17,403 bases of DNA, from assembly GCA_927910885.1 (NCBI GenBank), contig CAKMOD010000140.1, positions 1 through 17,403 on the forward strand, written 5' to 3'. Below are positions 7,612 to 15,454 of the stretch, one piece after another. This stretch comes from an uncultured Prevotella sp. (GTDB lineage: Bacteria > Bacteroidota > Bacteroidia > Bacteroidales > Bacteroidaceae). The notes under the pieces are model-generated. The model did no database searches. It had not been told where the DNA came from and saw only the letters and a program-made list of their open reading frames with translations. Numbering within the stretch: the first letter of the stretch is position 1; every line of letters begins with the position of its first letter. The position numbers and the translations under genes are program-made.

Positions 7612-7630
7612 GAGCAACAAAAAGTTGCTC
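7612..7630. repeat. Perfect palindrome beside the IS1380 remnant
   Basis: GAGCAAC (7612-7618) and GTTGCTC (7624-7630) pair perfectly around a run of five A. It lies 70 bp before the start of the lipid operon on one side and 70 bp before the transposase start on the other. It probably marks or lies near the left end of the IS. No T-run follows on either strand, so it does not look like a terminator. Confidence 0.6.
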
Positions 7631-7699
7631 AGGATTTTGCCATGTCAGAGTTTTCACTTATCTTAGTGTTGCAAAAAACAAGAGAATCCGACGATGGAC

Positions 7700-8602
7700 A
7701 TGGCAAAGATACAAATTAAATCTGAGAGACTCACTCCTTTTGGAGTGTTATTTTCACTCATGGAGCAATTTGACTCCACACATTATCATCTGTAATCGAC
7801 TCAACCCTCGGTCTAAGGTGTAGATCGTTCGGTTATCAGTACAGCGAAATCATTCGTTCTCTCATGAGTATCTACTTCTGTGGCGGATCATGTACCCCAG
7901 GATGTCACTACTCATTTGATGAACCACCTCTCGCTTCATCTGACACTTCGCACTTGTAGCTCTGATACTATCCTCAGAGCGATAAAGGAGTTGACGCAAG
8001 AAAACATTTCATACACATCAGATATGGGCAAGACCTACGATTTCAATACGGCTGACACTCTCAATACTTTATTGCTCAATTGTATATTTGCATCTGGCCA
8101 ACTGAAAGGGAGTGAGATGTATGATGTTGATTTCGACCATCAGATCATAGAGATAGAGAAGTATGATGCAAAGCCTACATACAAGAAGTTCTTTGGTTAT
8201 CGCCCTGGCGTGTCGGTTATTGGCGATTTGATAGTCGGTATAGAGAATAGCAATGGTAACACAAATGTTCGTTTCCATCAGAAGAACACGCAGAAGAGGT
8301 TCTTTGAGAGATTTGAACAGAATGGGCTCATTATCAATCGCTTCAGAACTGATTGTGGAGCATGCTCCAAGGAAATCGTGGAGGAAATAGAAAAACACAG
8401 CAAGTCCTTCTATATCCGTGCTAACCGCTGCAGTTCGATCTACAATGACACCTTTGCTCTCAAAGGCTGGAAAACAGAGGAAATCAATGGCATTGAGTTT
8501 GAATTGAACTCTATCCTTGTTGAGAAGTGGAAGGGTAAAGCATACCGACTTGTGATTCAAAGACAGAAACGGATGGATGGTATGCAGGATTTTTGGGAAT
8601 AA
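7700..8602 (+). pseudogene. IS1380-family transposase, two frameshifts and missing C-terminus
   Basis: Three consecutive frame segments rebuild one protein. MAKIQIKSERLTPFG begins at 7700. After a CACACA tract (7777-7782, two bases too many) the frame moves to one reading SSVIDSTLGLRC, SFGYQYSEIIRSLM and IYFCGGSC. After CCCC (7895-7898, one base too many) it returns to QDVTTHLMNHLSLH and runs to a stop at 8600-8602. Later blocks include YDVDFDH, TNVRFHQKNTQKRFFERFEQ, FRTDCGACS and FYIRANRCSS, typical of IS1380 transposases and including two likely catalytic Asp. Family members run on past this point with the Glu-bearing region; here the frame stops after QDFWE. The changes add up to three bases, so the first and last segments share a frame. 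The open part from 7880 is not a separate gene. Confidence 0.85.
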
Positions 8603-8605
8603 TAC

Positions 8606-8869
8606 TGCGTATTGCCTCAAGTCACATTGTGGGGTAAGGGGATATTGTAGGCAGAAGTGGGTGTTTCAAATTCAAATTATCTGCAAATTCAGTAATGAGA
8701 GGATGTGTAAATGCAATAAGGATGTTGAAAGGCTTAGTTGCGGATTTGAGGTACTATAAATTTGATAATAGGTTTTGCTTTTATAGACATTGTGTTTACA
8801 ACTCATAGTATCACCATATAATAAGGTATAAAGCTAAGATTTTAGTAATAAGAATATCTGTTAAAACAA
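8606..8869. other. Gene-poor stretch between IS remnant and DUF3127 gene
   Basis: I see no convincing gene here. A short forward frame (start about 8694, 38 residues, containing GCVNAIRMLKGLVADLRY) is open, but I recognise no family and it has no clear promoter. The DNA is AT-rich. It may contain worn IS or intergenic sequence. Confidence 0.4.
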
Positions 8870-8905
8870 AAAGACAGACTCTACTAAATCAGAGAGCCTG
8901 TCTTT
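8861..8905 (-). terminator. Rho-independent terminator for the DUF3127 gene
   Basis: Bases 8870-8882 pair with 8893-8905 in a 13-bp stem around a 10-nt loop. As minus-strand RNA the only non-Watson-Crick pair is one G-U wobble. A U-rich tail follows (complement of 8861-8869, TTGTTTTAA as DNA). It lies about 30 bp past the DUF3127 stop, in the right direction for that gene. Confidence 0.8.
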
Positions 8906-8933
8906 ATCTATATCGGAAAATCGTGTAATTCTA

Positions 8934-9335
8934 TTAGAATGGTAAGTCGTCTGTAGAATTCTCCTCTGACTGTGTAGGAGGGAATGGGGTAGCCTGTGGC
9001 GCAGCAGGAGCTGGCTGAGGAGTGACTGGAGCTGCAGCAACAGGCGCACCAGCCATAGCAGCTGTAGCGTCTACACGCTGAACGTTCCATGCACGAATAT
9101 TGTTAAACCAACGGCCGTTGTACTCGTGTGCATCAATGTCAAAACTTACATTGAGTTCATCACCAGCCTTAATAGCGAACTGCTCAATTCTATCAGCACC
9201 AAAAACGTTGAAAACCATCTTCTTTGGGTACTGGTCGTGTGTCTCAATCACATACTCTTGTGACTTCCATGGTCCTCGAGCTGAAGTTCCTTCACGTGCA
9301 GGAAGGACAGCAATTACTTTTCCTTGTAAATCCAT
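8934..9335 (-). CDS. DUF3127 family, OB-fold SSB-like protein
   Basis: This 133-residue protein begins MDLQGKVIAVLP, followed by TSARGPWKSQEYVIE and KAGDELNVSFDIDAHEYNGR, the pattern of the DUF3127 family of Bacteroidota. Residues 1-90 look like a small beta-rich OB-type domain. From about 91 to 118 there is an Ala/Pro linker (PVAAAPVTPQPAPAAP). The protein ends STDDLPF, very like the acidic C-terminal tip of single-stranded DNA-binding protein (DDDIPF) that recruits repair and replication proteins. Family function is not established to my knowledge; single-strand DNA binding or an SSB-partner role is inferred. It diverges from dnaN and has its own terminator. Codon use is like that of the dnaN region. 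Confidence 0.8.
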   Translation of the reverse strand: MDLQGKVIAVLPAREGTSARGPWKSQEYVIETHDQYPKKMVFNVFGADRIEQFAIKAGDELNVSFDIDAHEYNGRWFNNIRAWNVQRVDATAAMAGAPVAAAPVTPQPAPAAPQATPFPPTQSEENSTDDLPF

Positions 9336-9425
9336 TTATCTTACTTGTTTTGGTTATTTTAATACTTTATTCTGTTTGCGAAATTACTAAAATAGTTCTA
9401 AAAACCGAAACTTTTATACTTAATT

Positions 9426-9457
9426 TTTGTTTTTCACGTCCCTTTTTTGTATTTTTG
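9426..9457 (+). promoter_or_regulatory. Bacteroidota-type promoter for dnaN
   Basis: TTTG at 9426-9429 and TATTTTTG at 9450-9457 match the -33 (TTTG) and -7 (TAnnTTTG) elements of Bacteroidota, 20 bp apart. Transcription would start near 9464 and leave a leader of about 80 bases before the dnaN ATG at 9547. Confidence 0.7.
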
Positions 9458-9546
9458 TACGATGAAGTTGAAAGATGGTAGTGGACTCGTTTCAGCCGTC
9501 TGGATATCTAATAAGTGTAACAGAATATTAACTAAAATACATACTA

Positions 9547-10671
9547 ATGAGATTTAACCTTTCAAGCACTGCATTGAGCAGCCGGTTGTTGACTCTCTCT
9601 CGAGTAATTAATAGTAAGAATTCTCTTCCTATCTTGGATTGCTTCTTGTTTGAAGTTCATGATGGTCAGCTTACTATTACTGCATCAGATAGTGAGAATG
9701 TCATGCGCGGAACATTGAATCTTGAGAGTTGTGAAGGCGAGGGCAATTTTGCAGTGAACAATCATACGATTCTTGATGCTGTGAAAGAACTCCCAGAGCA
9801 GCCATTGACACTGGATGTAAATCTGGATGAGATGAAGATTTATGTTACCTATCAGAATGGTTCATATAACTTCCCAATTCTTAATGCTGACGAGTATCCA
9901 AAGGCTCAGTCGGTATCAGATAATGCAACAACGATTACACTTCAGGCTGAGAAGTTATCAGATAGTCTGACTCGCTCACTCTTTGCAACAGCACAGGACG
10001 AGCTTCGCCCAGTCATGAATGGTGTTTATTTCGATTTGAAAGAGGATGGTTTGGCTGTTGTTGCCAGCGATGGTCATAAGCTTGTAAGAAATAAGAACTT
10101 CTCTATTAAGAGTGATTCTCCAGCATCATTTGTTCTTCCAAAGAAGCCTGCTTCATTGTTGAAGAATGTTCTTTCAAAGGATGGTGGTGATGTTGTTATT
10201 CGTTTTGATGAGCGTTCTGCAGAGATTTCTTTTGCAGAAGGAAATCTTGCGTGTCGTTTGATTGAGGGTAAATATCCTAATTATAATAGCGTAATTCCAC
10301 AGGACAATCCTAATCAGGTTACAATTGATCGTAAGTCATTGATTGGTGCTTTACGTCGTGTATTGCCTTTTGCAAGTGACTCTTCACAGTTGATTCGTTT
10401 CCATGTATCAGCAGGTTTGTTGGAGTTGAATGCAGAAGATATCGACTTTGCAACAAGTGCTAAGGAGAGTGTTACTTGTGAGTATGGTGGCAATCCTATG
10501 AGCATTGGCTTCAAGGGCTCAAGTATGCTTGATATCTTAAATAACCTTGAAAGTGATGATGTTGTCATTCAGTTGGCTGATCCATCACGTGCTGGTGTAA
10601 TCGTGCCAGGTACTCAGCCAGAGAATGAGGATATTCTCATGCTGATTATGCCGATGCTGTTGAACGATTAA
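9547..10671 (+). CDS. dnaN: DNA polymerase III beta subunit (sliding clamp)
   Basis: This 374-residue protein has the normal clamp length. It starts MRFNLSSTALSSRLLTLSRV and carries NSLPILDCFLFEV in domain 1, RPVMNGVYFDL and ASDGHKLV in domain 2, and CRLIEGKYPNYNSVIPQ in the linker to domain 3. It ends MLIMPMLLND, close to the usual clamp C-terminus (ending MPMRL in E. coli) that lines the partner-binding cleft. As a ring-shaped dimer it tethers DNA polymerase III and other enzymes to DNA. It has its own promoter upstream and a hairpin downstream. The start is well placed, with an A-rich leader and no Shine-Dalgarno, as usual in this phylum. The gene is intact. Confidence 0.97.
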   Translation: MRFNLSSTALSSRLLTLSRVINSKNSLPILDCFLFEVHDGQLTITASDSENVMRGTLNLESCEGEGNFAVNNHTILDAVKELPEQPLTLDVNLDEMKIYVTYQNGSYNFPILNADEYPKAQSVSDNATTITLQAEKLSDSLTRSLFATAQDELRPVMNGVYFDLKEDGLAVVASDGHKLVRNKNFSIKSDSPASFVLPKKPASLLKNVLSKDGGDVVIRFDERSAEISFAEGNLACRLIEGKYPNYNSVIPQDNPNQVTIDRKSLIGALRRVLPFASDSSQLIRFHVSAGLLELNAEDIDFATSAKESVTCEYGGNPMSIGFKGSSMLDILNNLESDDVVIQLADPSRAGVIVPGTQPENEDILMLIMPMLLND

Positions 10672-10696
10672 GAAACAAGTGAAATAGATTTTATCG

Positions 10697-10736
10697 GGAG
10701 GATGGCTGTGTATCTTCTATATAGCCATTCTCCTTT
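10697..10736 (+). terminator. Terminator-like hairpin after dnaN
   Basis: Bases 10697-10707 (GGAGGATGGCT) pair with 10723-10733 (AGCCATTCTCC) in an 11-bp stem with one G-U pair and a 15-nt loop. The tail is only TTTGTG, so termination may be partial and may let some transcription reach the exonuclease and coaBC. Confidence 0.55.
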
Positions 10737-10766
10737 GTGATTATATATAGGGTTATACACAGACGT

Positions 10767-11620
10767 ATGAAACTGAATTTGACAAAGCCTTTGATAGTTT
10801 TCGACTTGGAAACGACTGGGCTTGACCTCGTAAACGATCGTATTATTCAGATTTCTTTTATCAAGGTTTATCCTGATGGAAAGGAAGAAAGAGAAAATAT
10901 CTTTATCAATCCTGAAAAGCCTATATCAACAGAAGTAACGCTGTTGACAGGTATTTCAGATGCTGATGTGGCAGATGCACCAACCTTCAAACAGAAGGCA
11001 AAGGAGTTATCAGATAAGTTTGCTGGCTGTGACTTTGCTGGGTACAATTCCAATCGTTTTGATGTGCCAATGTTGGCTGAGGAGTTTCTGCGTGCAGGTA
11101 TTGACTTTGATTTTCAAAGTGTCGTCTGATTGATGCGCAGAATATCTATCATAAGATGGAGCGTCGTAATCTTGCTGCTGCCTATAAGTTCTACTGTGGT
11201 AGGAAGATGGAGGATGACTTTGAAGCGCATAGGGCTGATCAAGATACTGAGGCTACATGGCGTGTATTGCAAGGTGAACTTGAGATGTATGCACCTGGCA
11301 AGCAAGAAGAAGAGGATCGTGTGTTGAAAAACGATATGGACGAACTTGCAGAGTTTTCTCGTATGAATGACTTTGTTGACTTTGCGGGCCGTATAATATG
11401 GTGTGATATGACCGATAAAGATGGCAAACAGTTATTGGATGCTACAGGAAAGCCACGACGCCATGAAGTATTCAACTTTGGTAAGTATAAAGGTTGGGAT
11501 GTTGCTGAGGTTTTGCGTAAAGATCCTGGCTATTATAGTTGGATGCTTGCAAGTGATTTTACTTATAACACAAAGCAGGTATTGACACGTATTCGCCTGA
11601 GGGAGTTTAATAATAAGTAA
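10767..11620 (+). pseudogene. DEDDh 3'-5' exonuclease (DnaQ/ExoX type), single frameshift
   Basis: Two adjacent frames make one exonuclease. The first (10767-11129) has ExoI FDLETTGLD and ExoII GYNSNRFDVPML. The second has RLIDAQNIYHKMERRNLAAAY, ExoIII HRADQD and a C-terminal module with FNFGKYKG and YYSWMLASDF, as in ExoX-like proteins. The break lies at a T-run, 11111-11114: four T are present, and five would give FDFSKCRLIDAQ and a continuous frame of about 285 residues. Such enzymes proofread or trim DNA from the 3' end. As written, the ExoIII His and Asp are lost from the first product, which would be inactive. A sequencing error is quite possible because the rest is perfectly kept. ATG 10767 is preferred over the upstream GTG 10737. 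The coaBC start follows within 5 bp. Confidence 0.88.
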
Positions 11621-11624
11621 GGTG

Positions 11625-12836
11625 ATGCTGAAAGGAAAGAAAATAGTATTAGGCATAACAGGCTCTATTGCTGCATATAAGAGTTGTCTTATTATCCGTG
11701 AGCTAATAAAGAGTGGGGCAGAGGTGCAGGTAGTTATTACGCCTGCTGGTAAGGAGTTTATTACTCCTATCACGCTGTCTGCATTAACACATAAACCAGT
11801 TGTAAGTGAGTTCTTCTCACAGAAGGATGGTACGTGGAACTCTCATGTAGATCTTGGACTATGGGCTGATGCAATGGTTATTGCTCCTTGTACAGCTGCT
11901 ACGTTGGGTAAGATGGCAAATGGAGTAGCTGACAATATGCTTATTACTACTTATCTTTCAATGAAAGCACCTGTCTTCATTGCGCCTGCAATGGACTTAG
12001 ATATGTATAAGCACCCGTCAACGCTGAAGAATATAGAGACGTTACTTAGCTTCGGGAATCATATTATTGAACCTGGTAGTGGTTTTCTTGCCAGTGGTTT
12101 GGAGGGAAAAGGAAGAATGGAAGAGCCAGAGAATATTGTTAAGGCTTTGGCTGACTACTTCTCTACTTTATCGGTGTCGCAATCTTATACAGAAGATTTA
12201 AAAGATAAAAAGATTCTTATAACAGCTGGTCCTACATACGAAAAGATTGACCCTGTACGTTTTATAGGTAATTATTCATCTGGTAAAATGGGCTTTGCTT
12301 TGGCAGAGGAGTGCAGTCGACGTGGCGCAAAGGTAGTGCTTGTTGCGGGACCGGTGAGCCTTACTTGCTCTGATCGTATTCAGCGAGTTGATGTTGAAAG
12401 TTGTAAGGAGATGTGTGAAGCAGCAGTAGGGGAGTTCCCTAATTGTGATGTCGCAATCCTTTGTGCAGCTGTTGCTGACTTCCGTCCAGAGACGATTGCT
12501 GAGCAAAAGATTAAGCGAGTGGGTGATGAACTACTCTTAAAGCTGAAGCCAACACAGGATATTGCTGCAACTATCGGTAGTATGAAAGGAGAAGAACAAC
12601 GCATCGTTGCTTTTGCATTGGAGACGAATGAAGAAGAAAGCAATGCCCAAAGAAAACTGGAAAAGAAGAATGCTGATTTCATCGTTTTGAATTCAACGAG
12701 AATTCCTGGTACGACTTTCCAAGCAGATGATAACCAAATAACGATTATCAACAAAGAAGGTAAGAAGAGTTATGCAAAGAAATCAAAGGCAGAAGTGGCT
12801 CGTGATATTGTTGACGAGCTTGTTTCTATTCTCTAA
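11625..12836 (+). CDS. coaBC: Bifunctional phosphopantothenoylcysteine decarboxylase/phosphopantothenate-cysteine ligase
   Basis: This protein of about 403 residues makes 4'-phosphopantetheine for coenzyme A in two steps. The N-terminal CoaC flavoprotein domain shows LGITGSIAAYKS, the active His74 in WNSHVDLGLWAD, PCTAATLGKMANG, and PAMDLDMY where E. coli has PAMN. The C-terminal CoaB domain begins near residue 190 with KILITAGPTYEKIDPVRFIGNYSSGKMG, then CAAVADFRP and the ADFIVLN dimer region. ATG 11625 is preferred; GTG 11622 is one codon upstream. It lies 4 bases after the exonuclease stop, so the two are likely co-transcribed. Its last 65 bases also encode the signal peptide of the next gene in the +1 frame. 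The gene is intact. Confidence 0.95.
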   Translation: MLKGKKIVLGITGSIAAYKSCLIIRELIKSGAEVQVVITPAGKEFITPITLSALTHKPVVSEFFSQKDGTWNSHVDLGLWADAMVIAPCTAATLGKMANGVADNMLITTYLSMKAPVFIAPAMDLDMYKHPSTLKNIETLLSFGNHIIEPGSGFLASGLEGKGRMEEPENIVKALADYFSTLSVSQSYTEDLKDKKILITAGPTYEKIDPVRFIGNYSSGKMGFALAEECSRRGAKVVLVAGPVSLTCSDRIQRVDVESCKEMCEAAVGEFPNCDVAILCAAVADFRPETIAEQKIKRVGDELLLKLKPTQDIAATIGSMKGEEQRIVAFALETNEEESNAQRKLEKKNADFIVLNSTRIPGTTFQADDNQITIINKEGKKSYAKKSKAEVARDIVDELVSIL

Positions 12837-13698
12837 AGGAGAGTTATCTGCACAAGAGTTAAATGCAAAGGTAACCGTGAATCATAATCAGATTCAGGGT
12901 ACAGATGCTTCTGTCTTTGAGAATCTACAACAAACTTTAGAGCAGTTTATTAATACGCGTCAATGGACTCATTATCAGTTTCAAAGAAATGAACGTATAA
13001 ACTGTAACTTTAATATTACTGTTAGTAAGTATGATCCAGGTAGCAACCTCTTTACTTGTTCTGCTTTGATACAAGCAAACCGACCTGTTTATAATGCTGC
13101 TTATAGTTCTACACTCTATAATAATCAAGATGGTGACTTTAACTTTACCTTTGCTCAATTCGATCAAATTGAGTTTAATGAGGAGAATATAGATAATCAA
13201 CTGACGGCACTGATAGCCTATTATGCTTATCTTATCATAGGATTAGATTTGGATTCTTTCTCTCCTATGGGTGGTGAAGATGTCTTACAGCGTTGTATGG
13301 TTTTGACGAATAATGCACAGAATCTCAACTTTACGGGATGGAAAGCTTTTGACAATTCTCGCAATCGTTTTGCTATTATCAACGATTATCTTGATGGAGC
13401 TATGAAGCCTTTCCGCCAATTGCAGTACGATTATTACCGTACAGGTTTGGATGAAATGGCTAACAATGCTGAACGTGGTCGTACAAACATTACAGCAGCC
13501 TTGGAAAATGGATTAAAGAAAGCACATGAAAATCGCCCGATTAGTATGTTACCACAAATATGGACAGACTATAAGAAAGACGAGTTGGCTAATATATATA
13601 AAGGCAAAGGAACACAAAAAGAAAAGGAATTGGTCTACGATATCCTCTTTGGTATCAATGCCAGTCAGAATATTACATGGGATAAAATAAAACAATAG
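12772..13698 (+). CDS. porD: DUF4835 family, type IX secretion-associated protein (PorD)
   Basis: This 308-residue exported protein belongs to the DUF4835 family, which I recall being named PorD, a type IX secretion component, and often found between coaBC and recN. Recognisable parts are AQELNAKVTVNHNQIQG, NTRQWTHYQF, FAQFDQIEFNE, ALIAYYAYLIIGLDLDSF and NDYLDGAMKPFRQLQYDYYR. A signal peptide is clear: a basic start (RNQRQK), a hydrophobic core (WLVILLTSLFLF) and likely cleavage after LSA. The only start that provides this peptide is ATG 12772, so the first 65 bases overlap coaBC in another frame. Later starts would lose the basic region or the whole signal. It probably works in the periplasm or at the outer membrane. 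The family assignment is firm; its link to secretion is from memory. Confidence 0.8.
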   Translation: MQRNQRQKWLVILLTSLFLFSKGELSAQELNAKVTVNHNQIQGTDASVFENLQQTLEQFINTRQWTHYQFQRNERINCNFNITVSKYDPGSNLFTCSALIQANRPVYNAAYSSTLYNNQDGDFNFTFAQFDQIEFNEENIDNQLTALIAYYAYLIIGLDLDSFSPMGGEDVLQRCMVLTNNAQNLNFTGWKAFDNSRNRFAIINDYLDGAMKPFRQLQYDYYRTGLDEMANNAERGRTNITAALENGLKKAHENRPISMLPQIWTDYKKDELANIYKGKGTQKEKELVYDILFGINASQNITWDKIKQ

Positions 13699-13760
13699 TA
13701 ATCTTTTGTAGGACAAAGTTATCCTCTGCCTTAACTTCAATTATTATAATTGACAAATAT

Positions 13761-15431
13761 ATGCTGAAACATCTATATATTAAAAACTACACGTTGATTG
13801 ATCAACTGGATATTGCTTTTCATTCTGGTTTCTCGGTTATTACTGGTGAAACAGGAGCGGGAAAGAGTATTATCTTGGGTGCAATCGGTTTGCTATTAGG
13901 CAATAGGGCTGATAGCAAACAGATAAAGCAAGGGGAGAAGAAATGTACGATTGAGGCTCATTTCGACCTCTCTAACTATGGCTTTGAATCCTTCTTTGAA
14001 GAGCAAGATATAGATTTTGAACCTGAAGATACAATTGTTCGTCGTGAACTAACGGCTACAGGAAAGTCACGTGCTTTCATCAATGATACTCCAGTATCAT
14101 TGCAAATGATGCGTGCATTGGGTGAGCAGCTTATTGACATTCATTCGCAGCATCAGAATCTCTTGTTACAGAAGGATGACTTCCAGTTGAATGTTGTGGA
14201 TATTATTGCTCAAGACAATAAGGAACTGGCTGCTTATCGTTTGGCTTATCAAGACTATAAAGAATCTGAAAGACGTCTTTCTGATTTGAAAGAGCAGATT
14301 TCCAAAGCACAGGAAAATGAAGAATTCATGCGTTTCCAGTTCAGTGAGTTAGAGAGTGCAGGCTTAATTGAAGGCAGACAAGAAGAACTTGAGCAAGAAA
14401 GTGAAACGCTCTCTCATTCAGAAGAGATTAAAACAGCTTTTTACGAGGCAGATAATCTATTGAATGATGATGACAATGGAGTTGTCCGAAAGCTGGGACA
14501 GAGTATGGATAGTCTTGGTAATATTGAAAAGGTATATCCTAAAGCGCAAGAACTCGTACAGCGTTTATCATCAGTACATATAGAACTGAAAGATATTGCA
14601 GGTGAGATTGGTAGTGAAGTTGAGAACATTGACTTTGATCCTTCTCGCTTAGATAGTATAAATCAACAACTTGATTTGCTGAATACACTTGAGCAGAAGT
14701 ATCACGTTTCTACAGAGAAGGAACTCATCGAGATACGTGATAACATTGCTAATCAGCTAAAGAATATTGATAACAGTGATGAAGAACTGGATTTACTTGA
14801 GCAAGAAGTGAAGACAAAACTTACTGCTTGTGAAAAGCAAGCAGAGAAGTTGACTGCACTCAGACGTAAGGCTGCCAAGACTGTTGAAGAACAGATGAGT
14901 AGTCGACTTATACCATTGGGTATTCCGAATGTTAGGTTTAAGGTTGATTTGTCTTCTAAAGCATTGTCTTTGGATGGTGCAGATAAGGTTCAATTCCTTT
15001 TCTCTGCCAATATAAGTACGGCTATGGAACCTGTAGCACAGGTGGCTTCTGGTGGTGAGATTGCTCGTGTAATGTTATCGTTAAAGGCAATGGTAAGTGG
15101 GGCTGTGAAGCTGCCAACGATTATCTTTGACGAAATTGATACGGGTGTAAGTGGTAAAATTGCTCAAAAGATGGCACTTATCATGCAGGAAATGGGTGAT
15201 AACAATCGTCAAGTTATTTCTATTACTCATCTTCCACAGATTGCAGCTTTGGGTAGCTCACATTATAAGGTAGAGAAGGAGGAAACGACAGAAGGAACGC
15301 GTAGTCACATGCGTGAGCTGACTCAAGAGCAACGTGTGAATGAAATTGCACAGATGCTTTCGGGTGCTGATGTCTCTGATGCAGCTTTACAGAATGCTCG
15401 TGAACTATTAGATTTAAGTAAGAAGAAATAA
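13761..15431 (+). CDS. recN: DNA repair ATPase RecN
   Basis: An SMC-like repair protein of 556 residues, normal length for RecN. Walker A is GETGAGKS (29-36). A long central region (about 160-390) rich in Glu, Gln and Lys forms the short coiled coil. The ABC signature is VASGGEIARVML (SGGE at 430-433), and Walker B is TIIFDEIDTGVSG (about 454-466), followed by the ITHLPQIAALG switch. RecN acts early in double-strand break repair by binding and tethering DNA ends. It lies 62 bp after the PorD gene, and the degenerate-protease gene follows after 23 bp. The start MLKHLYIKNYTLID fits the family. The gene is intact. Confidence 0.96.
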   Translation: MLKHLYIKNYTLIDQLDIAFHSGFSVITGETGAGKSIILGAIGLLLGNRADSKQIKQGEKKCTIEAHFDLSNYGFESFFEEQDIDFEPEDTIVRRELTATGKSRAFINDTPVSLQMMRALGEQLIDIHSQHQNLLLQKDDFQLNVVDIIAQDNKELAAYRLAYQDYKESERRLSDLKEQISKAQENEEFMRFQFSELESAGLIEGRQEELEQESETLSHSEEIKTAFYEADNLLNDDDNGVVRKLGQSMDSLGNIEKVYPKAQELVQRLSSVHIELKDIAGEIGSEVENIDFDPSRLDSINQQLDLLNTLEQKYHVSTEKELIEIRDNIANQLKNIDNSDEELDLLEQEVKTKLTACEKQAEKLTALRRKAAKTVEEQMSSRLIPLGIPNVRFKVDLSSKALSLDGADKVQFLFSANISTAMEPVAQVASGGEIARVMLSLKAMVSGAVKLPTIIFDEIDTGVSGKIAQKMALIMQEMGDNNRQVISITHLPQIAALGSSHYKVEKEETTEGTRSHMRELTQEQRVNEIAQMLSGADVSDAALQNARELLDLSKKK

Positions 15432-15454
15432 TTACACCTTACTAAAAATATACA

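Larger units (their letters stand above)
7612..8605 (+). mobile_element. IS1380-family insertion sequence remnant, 3'-truncated
   Basis: The transposase remnant places this in the IS1380 family, common in Bacteroidota. The left limit is set at the palindrome near 7612 and is a guess. The right limit is where transposase similarity stops (about 8605). The C-terminal third of the transposase, with the catalytic Glu region, is missing, and no right terminal repeat was found. The element is therefore a fossil that could not move by itself. Confidence 0.6.

Noticed and set aside
7880..8602. Separate hypothetical gene starting MADHVPQDV
   Set aside because: It continues the IS1380 transposase after a frameshift; the apparent start is internal to the family alignment.
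8694..8810. Small forward ORF after the IS1380 remnant
   Set aside because: 38 residues, no recognised family, no clear promoter; likely chance.
9372..9420. Promoter for the DUF3127 gene on the minus strand
   Set aside because: A TATTTTAG-like box exists, but no TTTG at a suitable distance; too weak to list.
10753..10761. DnaA-box-like TTATACACA near dnaN, suggesting oriC
   Set aside because: A single near-match without a cluster or AT-rich unwinding region, and no dnaA gene in the window.
13728..13760. Hairpin CAATTA/TAATTG before recN as a terminator
   Set aside because: A short all-AT stem except for its end pair, and no T-run; not convincing.
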